A stretch of DNA of 64,000 nucleotides. It comes from Bog-756 sp963745955. GTDB taxonomy: Bacteria; Actinomycetota; Acidimicrobiia; Acidimicrobiales; RAAP-2. Where the stretch lies: assembly GCA_963745955.1 (NCBI GenBank), contig CAVUZI010000011.1, positions 558,001 through 622,000 on the forward strand, read 5' to 3'. Below the pieces are notes generated by a model. The model was given only the letters and a program-made list of their open reading frames with translations, did no database searches and was not told where the DNA came from. Below are positions 8,662 to 18,916 of this stretch, one piece after another; the stretch's first letter is position 1; each line of letters opens with the position of its first letter. The translations under genes and the position numbers were made by a program.

Positions 8662-9345
8662 TCAGATCAGATAGAAGAACACCCAGAACAGCGCGCTGAT
8701 CACGGCCATGAACCCGAAGAAGTAGGTACAGGACTCCACGTTGGCCCGGAAGAGCTGGGCCGACGGGCCCATCGACGTGGCCAGCGACCCCTCCTCCGGG
8801 ACGAGCCGCTTGAGCCGTATGCACAGGGCGAGGTTGGTCTCGAGCCAGTACGCACCACCGAGGAGGAGCATGATGTTCAGCACCGCCCAGCCGATGAAGC
8901 ACGACGCATAACCGCTCGAGCCGGGGAAGAAGGGCAGCTGGGTGAGCTGCCAGACCTGGAGGCCGGTGGCCAGCAGGATGCCGGACACCGCCACCCATCC
9001 ACTGACCTCCCAGTCGAGCACCGAGCCCGACCTCATCCTCCACTGACCGTAGATGGCGAGGAGGACCGAGGCCAGGACGACGGCGAAGATGGTCCAACCG
9101 ATGCCGGTCGGTGCGGTGATCCCGTCCGGGCGCCACAGCTTTCCGGAGTTGTTCGACTTCAGGTAGAAGTACGCGAAGGCCAGGGAGGCGAAGAGGAAGG
9201 TGAACATGCCGATCAGCAGGCGTCCACCGGTCCAGTAGGAGCCGACCGCGGCGCGCAGCTCGAACTCCCGCTCCTCCGGGGTCTCCGTGAAGAGGGGCTT
9301 GTCCTTGTTGTCCGTGTAGAGGGGAACGTCAGATGTCTCGGTCAC
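8662..9345 (-). CDS. ctaE: cytochrome c oxidase subunit III
   Basis: The 227-residue protein has five membrane helices and the conserved pattern of heme-copper oxidase subunit III, including the Glu-containing helix near FELRAAVGSYWTGGRL and a late LLGGAYWLETN segment. Subunit III stabilises the oxidase and the proton entry region and has no redox centres. The GTG at 9345 has a GGAG site about 8 bases upstream and lies 13 bases after the subunit I stop codon. The longer open frame starting at 9411 would overlap subunit I and is rejected. The sequence is short for the family, as in other actinobacterial oxidases with a reduced N-terminus. Confidence 0.88.
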   Translation of the reverse strand: MTETSDVPLYTDNKDKPLFTETPEEREFELRAAVGSYWTGGRLLIGMFTFLFASLAFAYFYLKSNNSGKLWRPDGITAPTGIGWTIFAVVLASVLLAIYGQWRMRSGSVLDWEVSGWVAVSGILLATGLQVWQLTQLPFFPGSSGYASCFIGWAVLNIMLLLGGAYWLETNLALCIRLKRLVPEEGSLATSMGPSAQLFRANVESCTYFFGFMAVISALFWVFFYLI

Positions 9346-9358
9346 CGCATTTCTCCAC

Positions 9359-11348
9359 TCACTGGGCGGGCGGTCGGGGATCTTCGGCGACACTGGCCGC
9401 CGACGACGCACCTGAGGTCACCAGCTCGCCGCCACCGAGATCAGCGACGGCGGGAGCGTTGTCCTCGCTGTAGTGGTACGGGTCGCTGAGCACGACGGGG
9501 ATGCGCTCGAAGTTGTAGTACGGCACCGGCGTCGGGGTCTGCCACTCGAGTCCCAGCGAGTTCCACGGGTTGTTCGGCGACGGCGTGGGCTTGATGAAGA
9601 TCGACCACACGAAGTTGGCGATGAACACCAGGAACGATGCCCCGAGGACGAACGCGCTCACCGAGGCGAAGTCGTTGAGCGCCTGCAGGTTCTGCGCATA
9701 CTCGAAGACCCTCCGGGGCTGGCCGAGCAGCCCGATGAGGAACATCGGGAAGAAGGTGAGGTTGAAGAACACGAACATGATCCAGAAGTGGATCTGTCCG
9801 AGCTTCTTGTTCATCGTCTTGCCGGTCATCTTGGGGAGCCAGAAGTAGAGACCGGCGAAGAAGGCGAAGATCAGCCCGCCCATGATGGTGTAGTGGAAGT
9901 GGGCCAGGACGAAGAAGCTGCCGTGCACGGTGACGTTGACCGGAACATCGGAGAGGAACACACCGGTCACCCCACCGATCAGGAAGTTGAAGAACACGGC
10001 CAGGCAGAAGAGCATCGGCACCTCGAACCTGATCTTGGCCTTGTACAGCGTTCCCAGCCCGACCAGGAAGATGAACCCGGTGGGAATGGAGATCAGCTCG
10101 GTGGTCAGCATGAACAGCGGCCGCATGTCCGGGTTGATCCCGCTCTGGAACAGATGGTGCTGCCAGACGAAGAACGAGAGGAGGGCCACCCCGACCATGC
10201 CGGCCGCGGCCACCTTGTAGGCGAACAGCGGTTTTCGGGTGAAGACCGGGAGGAGCTCGGCCACGATGCCGAACCCGGGCAAGCGCCATGATGTACACCT
10301 CGGGGTGCCCGAAGAACCAGAAGAGGTTCTGCCAGAGGAACGAGCTGCCACCGTGCTCGGTGACGTAGAAGGCGGTCTGGGCGGTGTGGTCGAGGATGCC
10401 GAACAGGCCTGCGGCCACCAGGGTGGGGGTGGCCAGGGTGAGCAGGGCGCAGGTGGCCAGGATCGACCACACGAAGATGGGGATCCGACTCCAGGTCATG
10501 CCCGGGGCCCGGTAGTTGATGATGGTCACGGCCAGGTTGAAGCCGGCGGTCATCATCCCGATGCCGATGACGGCGAAGCCGACCAGGTAGGACATCATGC
10601 CCACCCCGGCCTGGGTCTGGAGGGGTGCATAGCCCGTCCACCCGGTGGGGAAGCCCCCGTAGAAGAGGGCGGAGAGGATCACGAAGTAGCCGGCACTGAA
10701 GATCCAGAAGCTGAACGCCTCCACCCGGGGGAAGGCGGTCCGCCGGGCGCCGATCATCAGCGGGATGAGCCAGTTGCCCAAGGGACCCACGATGACCGAG
10801 GTGGCCATCATCATCATGATGGTGCCGTGCTCGCTCACCACGGCGATGTAGGTCCCGGGTCCGAAGACGTGGCTGGTGGGCGAGAGCAGCTCGGTGCGGA
10901 TGGCCATGGCCAGCAGGCCGCCGGTGAAGAAGAAGGTGAGGACTCCGATGACGTACTGGAGCCCGACCACCTTGTGGTCGGCGGTGTAGCGGAAGTACCT
11001 CGTCCAACTGGTCGACTCGTAGTCGGGCCGGGGCTCCATGCCCACGATCTTGGCCAGCGGGTAATTGAGGGCGCCGATCCCGAGCAGCCAGCCCAGCACG
11101 CCGAGCAGGAGTCCACCGGTGACCGCGATCGAGTTGGAACCGCTGTTGGCAATGTTGGTGTAGCCACTGGCCACGACGTTCCCGAGCCAGTGGCCGAGCA
11201 GGTACCCGAGGACCCCGCCGATGATGGCGGTGCCGAGGTGCTGGCTGAACCAGCCCGGACGGGCCGGCAGCCCCTGGAACCCTCCGAGGACGGGCGGGGT
11301 GGGGTCCGGGTAGACGACTTCCGTGTCTCGTTCGGCGGCAAGCGTCAT
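9359..11348 (-). CDS. ctaD: cytochrome c oxidase subunit I, one frameshift
   Basis: Subunit I of the proton-pumping terminal oxidase, about 662 residues once one base is removed. Visible ligands are the early heme a His, the GHPEVY motif (CuB His and the cross-linked Tyr), the His-His pair in WQHHLF, and HFHYTIMGG for hemes a3 and a. The frame breaks at about 10283, where EVYIMAL should continue into PGFGIVAEL. Deleting one T there turns CTTG into a CTG codon and restores the gene. The length 1990 is 3n+1, as expected for one inserted base. The N-terminus has about 100 extra residues, including two helices, before the canonical HKVVGLQY start. Subunit II lies 10 bases upstream. Confidence 0.88.
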
Positions 11349-11358
11349 GGTTCGATCA

Positions 11359-12355
11359 TCACCCCGATGAGGTCGGCTTTACAGGAACGGAACCGTAGAC
11401 CTCTGCGTTGCTGTAGGGGTCGACGTTGTCGGGATAGTACCCACCGTCGGCACCGTTGGCGTCCGGCACGTAGGTCCACGCGAACGCGGGCAGGTTCTTG
11501 GTGTTGGCCGCGGTGGCGCGCTCGGTCGCCTTGGCCCAGGCGTAGAAGGCGGTCTTCGACACCACCTTGCCGTAGTTGAACATGGCACCGTGCCACAACC
11601 CGCACAGCTCGCTCGCACCGCACGGTCACGCTGCCGTTCTGCCGGGTGGTGGCATAGGCCACATTGTCCAACTGGGGGTTGGCGTCGGCCTTGATGCTGA
11701 GCTGGTAGGCCCAGAAGTCGTGGATCACGTCGAGAGAGGTGACGTGGAATGCGATAGTCGTGTCGTTCGGGAGCTCCAGCTGCTGGCTCTCGAAACCTCC
11801 GAATGTCGGGTACCGGTAGGTGAACTTCCACTGCTGGGCGATGACCTGGACGGGAAGGACCGAGGCCGAGGTCGGGGTCCAGATCGGGTTGGGTCCCTCG
11901 CCCCCACCGGAGCCGGCATTGGTGATCAGTTCGACGGTGCCGAAGACGAACAGGGCGAGCACGATGACGGTGGTGGTGACGATCCAGCCGACCTGCACCC
12001 CGAGGTGGGTGCGGGCCTGGGCCCCGCCCACCGGCTCGGGGGCGCCCTTGCGCGAGCCCCTCCACACGATGAGGGAGTAGGCCAGGTAGACCCAGACGGC
12101 GATGATCACCGGCAGGGCGGCCAGGAACAGGACGTTGAAGTCGAACTGGTTGGAGACGGCGACATCGGTCATGTCACCAGGCGGGACGTGCGGGCCGACC
12201 AGGAACTAGAACAGGGGGTCGCCCACCAGGGACAGCACCGCCCAGATGACGACCATGCGCCAGATGTGGTGGGGCTCCTTGTGCGGCTGGGATGCCCCGG
12301 CCGGTCGGCCCGGCCGGGTGCCGCCGTCCTCAGCTTCAGTGGTGGTGTCGGTCAC
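11359..12355 (-). CDS. ctaC: cytochrome c oxidase subunit II, one in-frame stop and one frameshift
   Basis: Subunit II carries the CuA centre that accepts electrons. I read it from the GTG at 12355, which overlaps the previous stop codon (GTGA), giving about 332 residues. The first helix (IWRMVVIWAVLSLVG) is followed by DPLF, then a TAG codon at 12206-12208, then FLVGPHVPPGD in the same frame; the stop sits where Trp would fit. A second helix follows an internal ATG at 12172. The CuA loop is broken by one extra base near 11612. With it removed the sequence reads CSELCGLWHGAM, the expected CxExCxxxHxxM. Two lesions mean either bad sequence or decay. An alternative is that the gene truly starts at 12172. 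Confidence 0.82.
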
Positions 12356-13039
12356 GCTTCGACGTCCAAGAACCCGCCCATGTAACCGACCGTGCTCATC
12401 GGTCCCCCGTTTCCGTACAGCCAGCCCAGTCCACAGGGCACGAAGCACTGCCAGGGATAGCTACCGGGGCCCGGAGTGACGAAGGAGGCCTTGATGATGT
12501 TCATGGCCGAGCCCGGGGACGAGCACGGTGCCTGGCTGCAGACGTTGTTGGCGGTGGACGGGACGCCGACCAGCGGGACGTTGATGCCGAGGGTGGGGAT
12601 GGCGAAGGTATGGCCGACGCCGTTGCCCGCGTTCGAGTTGTAGCCGCGGATCTCTCTTGCCGTTGAGCGTCTCGGTGCCACCGATCGTCCCCTGCACCAG
12701 CCCCCACTGCTGGTTGCGGAGCGGGCTGCCCGAGTCGAACTGCTCGACGGTCAGGTTGATCCGGGTATGGGCCGGCACCTTCCAGATCGTCGAGTGGATC
12801 CACTGGCCCTGGGGATCCTTGACCAGGTACGAGACCCAGGTCGGATGGTTCCCGTAGCCGTTGCCGATCGAGCCCACCGTCTGCACCGTGAGGTTGACCG
12901 GCGCCCCCGGGGGCTGTGCCGCGGTGAAGTCGACGGTGGGCGGCTCGGGGAGGAGGAACCCGATCACGCCCCAGACGGCAAAACCGGCGGCGATGACGAA
13001 CAGCCCGAGGACAACCGAAAGCCTTCCCCCAAACGACAT
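12352..13039 (-). CDS. membrane-anchored cupredoxin-like protein of the oxidase operon, one frameshift
   Basis: The start at 13039 has a GGGAG site 5-9 bases upstream. The product begins with one membrane helix (VVLGLFVIAAGFAVWGVIGF) and continues as a beta-rich extracytoplasmic domain of about 170 residues. Near the end it has a CFVPC pair and a conserved-looking YGNGGPMSTVGYMGGF stretch with Met residues, reminiscent of a copper-binding cupredoxin. Copper binding is inferred, not shown. The frame breaks near 12655; removing one A from GGCAAGAG joins the halves, and the length 688 is 3n+1. The stop codon overlaps the subunit II start by four bases, so the two are coupled. Confidence 0.6.
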
Positions 13040-13228
13040 ACGCACTCCCATGTCCTCGAGGGGCTGGGCAGGCACCGTGACCTTCCCGTTCCCACTCGGG
13101 TCCAAGCCTCCCCTGCGGCACCGTGGCCGACGGAGATCCCTGAACTCTGCATGGCGACAGTATGCCGACCGACCATGCACGTCAAGCACCTTTTCCCGCC
13201 GCCGCCACCGGCCCGTACGGCTGCTGGC

Positions 13229-14150
13229 CTACGGGCGTTCGGCGGCCTCGGCCGGGGCCGGCCGGAGCCCGGGGGGACCGGCCCCGGCCGACCGGTTGGT
13301 CAGCCGCTCGAGCACATCGGAGAGGGAGCCCTCCTCGTCGATGGCCCGCTTGATGATCACGATCAACGCCGGCACGGCCCAGAAGTCGCCGCACACCCAG
13401 AGGATGGCGGCACCGATCTGCTGATCGGCGAACGGCGGAGAGCGTCACGCCCGGCACGTGGGCATAGACCGAGTACCAACTGGTGGCGCTGAAGATGCTC
13501 AGCGCCATGGCCAGGATGAACATGACGATGTTGGTGCCGATGACCGCCCCGGCCTGCCAGATGGGGCTGGCCTTGAGCCGGAACGGGTGCGAGGGGATGA
13601 TCTGGAGCCAGAACAGCACGCCGGTGACGAAGAAGCTCCCGTGCATCAGCCAGATGTGGACAGTCTGATTGTTTTCGGCCAGGTCGAAGAGCACGGGGAA
13701 GTGCCAGACGACCATGACCACGTTGAAGGAGATGAGGGCGAACCAGGGGCTGACCACCACCCTCCCGACCGGCCTGAGCACCCGCGACCACGAACCGAGC
13801 ATCACGAAGCGGCCCACCTTGCGGCGAGCCCGCACCGGGAGGGCGAACAGCAAGGGGATCCACGGTGCTCCGAGCACGATCAGGATGGGCGCGTAGAAGG
13901 CGATGAGGAGGTGCTCGATCATGTGCACGAAGAAGTAGTCGTCGGCCCAGTAGTCGATGGGCGAGTCGATGGCGAGGAGGAGGACCCCGAGGCCCCCGTA
14001 GAAGGCGAGGGAGTGGAGACGACGGCGACGGGTCCGCACCGGATCCGACCGCCGGCGGAGGCGGGCCAACCCGATCTCGTGGGCCACGACGAGGACGGCC
14101 ACCACGATGAGGAAGGGATCGAACGACCAGTTCTGCGTGATGTAGTGCAT
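13229..14150 (-). CDS. CtaG, cytochrome c oxidase assembly protein, one frameshift
   Basis: A seven-helix membrane protein of about 306 residues. It shows the caa3-type CtaG signatures: HMIEHLLIAFYAP, an internal VVWHFPVLFDLA, WLMHGSFFVTG, and near the end ADQQIGAAILWVCG. The His and Met residues in these helices are thought to carry copper to CuB of subunit I. The frame breaks near 13433; removing one T gives SAVADQQIG, and the length 922 is 3n+1. The stop in the restored frame is at 13229. The ATG at 14150 begins MHYITQNWSF. It lies in the middle of the leftward oxidase series and is the better match to CtaG of the two such genes. Confidence 0.82.
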
Positions 14151-14205
14151 GGCCGGCTCCTCTGCCTCGACCGCTACCGCTCCACGGTAGCCGGAGCCGT
14201 CGGCG

Positions 14206-15349
14206 TCAGCCCGAGGATCCGTACTGGATGGGCACGGCCAGGGACTGGACCCGGTGCCATCCGGCTGGCCCCAGCACGAAGACCGCCAGTGTCGACCGGT
14301 CGGCGATCAGCGCCTCGAACGAGCCGCCGGGACCGGCGGCGACCGCCGACGTTCCCGCGGGCGGGGCGGGCGAGTGGCTGCCACCCGCGGCCTGACGGAC
14401 CGACGAACGACGCCGACCGCTCGCCGTCTGCGCCTCCCGTCGTGACGATCAGGCCACCGGCGGGCGTGACCCCGGTCGAGGTGATCGCTGCCCGGTCCAG
14501 GCGAAGAGCGCCGGAGACGGTCCACGTCCGCGACCCGTCGGCGTTGAACAGCGCGTACAGCGTGCGCGATCCGGCGGTGTCCGAGCTCACCAGGGCGGAG
14601 ATCCCGGCCGGTGTATCCACCAGGCGGAGCACCCGGGTCGGTTCCGGCGGACCGGGCACTGCCGGTCCGATCGCCTGCCACGAACCGCCCACCGATTCGA
14701 AGATGCCGGCCCTTGACCCGCGGGCACATGCCGCCCCGACCAGGTCCGCTCCCCCGGCTCCGAAGGCCACGGCCGTCAGCGTCGTGATCCCGCACGCCGA
14801 AGCGGCCGGGACGACGGCCAGGCCCCGGATCGAGGTGACCGTCGACCACGTGGACAGGTCGCCGGTGCTGGCCACCACCCTGCCTCCCCCGGCGCTCAGC
14901 AGGGCCAGGTACCGGTGCGCGCTCGATGCGGCCAGGGCGTCCGGCGTGAGCGCCAACCCTCCGGGGAGGACGCCGGGTGACCACGCGGCCGCGGGGCCGC
15001 TCTGTTGGGCCAAGGGGGAGAAGTGAAGGTCGATCGAAGGTTCGAACCCGGCGGTGACCATCGCCGGCGGGATGATCGAAGCCACCAACCCGCCGTTGCT
15101 GGCCACCCCGGGCGGCGTGGCCAACTGCCACCGGGAGGAGCCGGTCGGACGGACCAGCAGCTGCCAGAACGTGTCGACCGGATCGTCGAGATGGCCCATG
15201 GCCACGATGGCCCACGCCTTTCCCTGGGTCGCGAACGATGTGGCCAGGGCCACGTCCACCGCCGTCCCGGCACCCGGGGCGGTCGGCCCGGGGGCGGCCG
15301 CAGGCGACGAACATGCCGACAGCAGCGCCGCGCAGAGCAACGTCGTCAC
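14206..15349 (-). CDS. secreted lipoprotein of unknown function, one frameshift
   Basis: The GTG at 15349 opens a lipoprotein signal sequence (MTTLLCAALLSAC), with the lipobox LSAC giving Cys13 as the lipid-attached residue. The mature part is a repetitive, beta-rich Gly/Ala/Ser/Thr sequence of about 360 residues resembling a beta-propeller or sialidase-like sensor protein; no catalytic motif is seen. The frame breaks near 14350 and in the neighbouring frame continues to a stop at 14206 with a plausible final strand. The length 1144 is 3n+1. It lies between the SCO domain gene and CtaG on the same strand and is probably part of the oxidase operon; its role is unknown. Confidence 0.6.
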
Positions 15350-15454
15350 CGAGGGCGGCGGCCAGTGGGCCGGTCGGCCGGCCGCGGCGCGAGGGCTGCC
15401 GGCGCCAGGGGCGCCGGCGGGCTCCGTCGCTCACGACCTCACGACCTCAGGACC

Positions 15455-16072
15455 TCACGACAGGACGGTGCGCACTTGGCCGGCCAGCAACGCCGAGAAC
15501 GAGGACGCGCTGGCTGAGCTCCCGTCACCCGGATCCGCATTGAGGATGGCGCGGGTGTGGCCCGTCCGGTCGATGATGTAGACGATGTCGGTGTGGGCGA
15601 TCATGGCTCCGGCGGGGGCTACCGCCACCTGTACGCCGTAGTCGTTCCAGACCTTGTGGAGCTGGGCCAGCGACCCGGTCAGGTAGATCCAGTTGGGCAG
15701 GTGGTCGAGCCCTTCCTGTTTGTCGAAGGCGGTGGTGAGGGCGGTCGTGTCGTAGACGGGGTTGGTCGCCACGGCGACCAGGTCGACCCCGGACGCCTGG
15801 GAACCGAGCATCTGGTCGGTGGCCCGGAGCTCCTGGGCGATGAGCGGGCAGTCCGAGGTGCACACGGGATCGAGGAAGGTGAGCACCACGGTGCGGCCGG
15901 CGAGCGAGCCGAGGGACACCTGATGGCCCGCCTGGTCGGTGAGCGTGAACGGGGACGCAGGAATGTCGACGACGTTGGGTGTCCCATCGGTCGCTTCGGT
16001 GACGATGGGATCGGCGTTGGGGTTGACGGCGGCCAGGGCCATCGGGGCCGTCCCCAGCAGCACGATCCCCAC
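15455..16072 (-). CDS. SCO1/SenC-family copper chaperone domain
   Basis: The product is a thioredoxin-like SCO protein with the CxxxC copper site in DPVCTSDCPLIAQEL and the distal His in MIAHTDIVY. SCO proteins load copper into the CuA site of oxidase subunit II. The only start codon in this frame is the GTG at 16072, giving a rather short signal sequence (MGIVLLGTAPMALA). Just upstream in the same frame lies a longer hydrophobic stretch (LLRALAAIGAV) without a start codon, which a one-base correction would join to the membrane protein encoded upstream. So this may be a separate secreted chaperone or the C-terminal half of a fusion. It is the second SCO in the window, after the gene at 5920. 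Confidence 0.8.
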   Translation of the reverse strand: MGIVLLGTAPMALAAVNPNADPIVTEATDGTPNVVDIPASPFTLTDQAGHQVSLGSLAGRTVVLTFLDPVCTSDCPLIAQELRATDQMLGSQASGVDLVAVATNPVYDTTALTTAFDKQEGLDHLPNWIYLTGSLAQLHKVWNDYGVQVAVAPAGAMIAHTDIVYIIDRTGHTRAILNADPGDGSSASASSFSALLAGQVRTVLS

Positions 16073-17309
16073 CGCGCCGATGGCGGCCAGGGCGCGGAGC
16101 AGCGTAGGACGGGCTGAGCCGCCCCAGGTAGCCGGTCGGAGCGGCGGTCACGGGCACCTCGGGAGGCACCGGGGCCTCCACCCTCACCGGCACCCTGACC
16201 ACGGCCAGGTAGCCGGCGCCGAACACCAGGGCCATCGGGATCATCGAGTTGGGATCGGTGCCCACCCCGCCGAAGAAGCCGAAGTCCTGGACGAGGATCC
16301 AGTCGGCCAGGCAGATCACGATGCCGGCGACGACGCCGATGCGCAGGAGCCGGACCCTCCCGCTCACGAAGCAGGTGCCGATGCCGATGAGCGCGACCAC
16401 CACCACCAGGTTGACCGCCCATCCGTGGCCGGCGTCGAACGATCCGAAGGCGCGCAGCCATGACGAGAACACCGAGGGCTGGGACACCTGGCTCATCTGG
16501 GCGACCATGCCGGTCAGTGCCCCGGGCGTCGCTCCCGGGTGGGCCTGGCCCGACCACGATCCCCGGCCCGGCCAGGCCTGGAGGACACCCATCCCGATGA
16601 AGAAGACCCCGATCCCCCGCAGCAGCCACCGGCCGAGGTCGGGCCTCTCCCAAGCGGAGTCGCGCAGCGCCACCAGCACCCCGGCCACGACGTAGAAGAG
16701 GACGGCCCCCGGCGCCCCGAACAGCCAGCTGGCCCCGGGGGCGAAGATGCCGCCGAAGGCCTCACCGAACGCCCACACCACGACACCCCACCCGGCGCTG
16801 ACCGCGCCGGCACTCCGTGACCAGTAGCCGCGGGGGGCGACGAGCAGGAAGACCCCGATGCCGACCTGGATCCACACCGTGGCCGTGGCGGCGGTGACCG
16901 GGTGGTCCGACCAGATGGTGGCGCCGGTGTTGACCAGGTGCTGCACCCATCCCGGTGACGAGCTCGCCGCGGGGGTGAGAACGCCGCCGGGAAGACCCAC
17001 CGGCATCGAGCTCTGCACCTGCAACAGGCCGTCGAACACCCAGAGCAGCCCGAAGCTGATCCGGAGCAGCCGGCGGGCCGGCGGTTCCGGATAGGGCCAC
17101 GGATCGGCAACCTTCGCTTCGAGGGTCCCGGCGGCGACCACCCGGCGGTAGCTCAACGTGCGAATGACGTTCCAGGCCAGGGCCAGGACGACGGCCAGGA
17201 TGAGGATGACCAGGAACTGGTGGTCGAGGTTGGTGCGGAACGCGGCGACGATCGTCGGATTGTTGTTCTGGAGCCCCGATCCCATCCCCGTCATGTCGAC
17301 GCCCACCAT
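16073..17309 (-). CDS. polytopic membrane protein of the oxidase locus, possibly fused to SCO
   Basis: About 410 residues with roughly eight membrane helices. A recognisable core reads FGEAFGGIF, then WLFGAPGAVLFYVVAGVL, preceded by a helix with LLWVFDGLLQVQ. The gene at 57439-58459 shares this core, so the window holds two paralogues. I do not know a name for the family; its members here both stand beside copper-related genes. The start at 17309 (MVGVDMTGMGSG) is uncertain; 17294 and 17351 are alternatives. The frame runs on past 16072 without a stop, and from 17309 to the SCO stop codon at 15455 the length is 3n+1, so one inserted base near 16097 may hide a single fusion gene. Confidence 0.6.
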
Positions 17310-17471
17310 GCCGCTACCGGTCGACCTTCGGGTCCGCGACCACGGAGGCATCGGACGTTCGGACCACTCGTACCCTCTGGCTCACGGGGGTCGATTGTAC
17401 GTGCCGCCCCGACGGCTCTTTCGGCGCCCAACCCGCGCCCGGTCCCTGCTCCCGTCTTAGTGGGGCTCGAC

Positions 17472-17885
17472 TCAGGGCGAGGACTCCGCTTCGGGCCCTG
17501 CCCGCTGCGCCTCGGCTTCGGCCTCGGCCTCGGCCTCGGCCATGGTGCGCAGATGCTGCTGCCACTTGATGAGCATGTCGACGTGCTCGGGTGCCACCAC
17601 CTTCGGCTTGGCCTCCGCCCGGTGCTTGCGCCGGCTCTGATGGAGTGTCGTCCACCACATGTAGACGGCGAACACGGCGAACATGGGCCACTCGAAGACG
17701 TAGGCCCAGCTCAACTCGTTGCCTCCCAGGGCGCGCCCCACCTCGAACAAGAAGGCGGCCACGCACAGGGCCAGAGCGGCGACCAGCGTCAGGTGGAGCT
17801 TGGCCGCCTCCGCCCCGGTGAGGCGCGTACCCGGTCGAACCGGATCGGACGGTTCGGGAGGACCCACAGGCTCCACCCTATCCAC
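17472..17885 (-). CDS. two-helix membrane protein with acidic repeat tail
   Basis: The 137-residue product has two membrane segments (LTLVAALALCVAAFLF and a segment around FEWPMFAVFAVYMWW), a basic loop (SRRKHRAEAKPK), then a helical tail of alternating Glu and Ala encoded by a hexanucleotide repeat. It resembles small uncharacterised actinobacterial membrane proteins. It sits upstream of the oxidase-locus membrane protein on the same strand, separated by about 160 bases, so it may be the first gene of that series or a separate unit. The function is unknown. Confidence 0.6.
   Translation of the reverse strand: MDRVEPVGPPEPSDPVRPGTRLTGAEAAKLHLTLVAALALCVAAFLFEVGRALGGNELSWAYVFEWPMFAVFAVYMWWTTLHQSRRKHRAEAKPKVVAPEHVDMLIKWQQHLRTMAEAEAEAEAEAQRAGPEAESSP
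17514..17541. repeat. GGCCTC hexanucleotide microsatellite
   Basis: Four or more near-perfect GGCCTC units encode the Glu-Ala repeat at the end of the preceding gene. The tract length could vary by slippage without breaking the frame. Confidence 0.7.
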
Positions 17886-17909
17886 GCCCGGTCACCGGCC
17901 GGCAGCCGC

Positions 17910-18780
17910 CTACTCGCCCAGGAGCAGCCCGTAGTTGGCCCCGCGTCGGAGATGATGGCCCCCGTCCACGGCCAGGTTCTCGCCAGTGATCCAGGCCGAC
18001 TCGGGACCGGCCAGGAACCTGACCGCGGCGGCGATGTCCTCGACGGTCCCGAGGCGGCTGATGGGCATCTCGGCCAGATAGTCGTCGAGCAGCGGGCCGC
18101 CGGCGGTGATGGGAGCCATCAGCTCGTCGTCGACGATCCCCGGCTGCACGGTGTTGACCCGCACGCCGGTCCGGCCCAGTTCTTCGGCCGCGTACCGGCA
18201 CAAGCGTGTCGATGCCGGCCTTGGCCGATCCGTAGGCCCAGAGATACCGGTGAGGGAAGCTACCGGCACCGGACGACATGCCGATGATGGAGCCACCGGG
18301 CGCCTCGCCGCCGTCGACGCCGGTGCCGACCCCGGCCGCCATCAGCGGGGCGCCGTGTTTGATGGAGAGGAAGGTCCCGATGAGATTGAGGTCGACGGTG
18401 GCCTTCACCTGGGCCAGGTCTGCATCGGCGATCGGGCCCATGTGCATGGCCCCGCCGGCGTTGGCGAAGAGGATGTCGAGGCGGCCCCGTCCGGCGGCTG
18501 CCGCCGACACCGCCTCGGCCATCTGTTCCTCGACGGTCACGTCGGCCACCACATAGGCGGCCGTCCCCCGTGGCCGACCGCCGGCCGCCGAAGCGTCGGC
18601 CGCCTCCTCGAGCACGGCCACGGCTGTGCGCAGGCGCTCCTCGGTGCGGCCGCAGATGGTGACGTGGGCCCCGTCGTTCACCAACCGGGTGGCGGTACCC
18701 AGGCCGATGCCGCTGCCTCCGCCTGTCACCAGGGCAGACAGCCCGACGATTCCCCCTGCGTGATCCGTTTGGCCGCTCAT
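17910..18780 (-). CDS. short-chain dehydrogenase/reductase (SDR), one frameshift
   Basis: The restored product is about 289 residues with a classical SDR fold: NAD(P) site TGGGSGIG, the FANAGG motif, a Ser in SSGAG and the YxxxK catalytic pair in WAYGSAKAG. It should oxidise or reduce an alcohol/ketone pair. The frame breaks near 18200, just after YGSAKAGIDTL. Removing one T from CTTG gives a CTG codon and joins CRYAAEELGRTG, and the length 871 is 3n+1. The ATG at 18780 has an AAGGAGAG site about 12 bases upstream. It is divergent from an acyl-CoA synthetase across 136 bases, a common pairing in lipid or steroid degradation, though the substrate is not evident. Confidence 0.85.
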
Positions 18781-18916
18781 GGCTCGATCTCTCTCCTTGC
18801 TCGGTGTGAGGGCAGCCGGCCACGTCCCTGGAGCGGGACGTGCTACAGAGTGACCGTCCAACTTGTCTGACTGCAGCATGCTAGGGCCGGTTCGCCAGGA
18901 GATGAGGAGAGGTTCG

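Noticed and set aside
10239..11579. A 446-residue rightward open frame opposite oxidase subunit I
   Set aside because: It is the antisense of the subunit I and II genes with a Gly/Asp/Glu/His-rich composition and no domain.
13458..15026. A 522-residue rightward open frame
   Set aside because: Antisense of CtaG and the lipoprotein gene; no recognisable motif and a composition typical of shadow frames.
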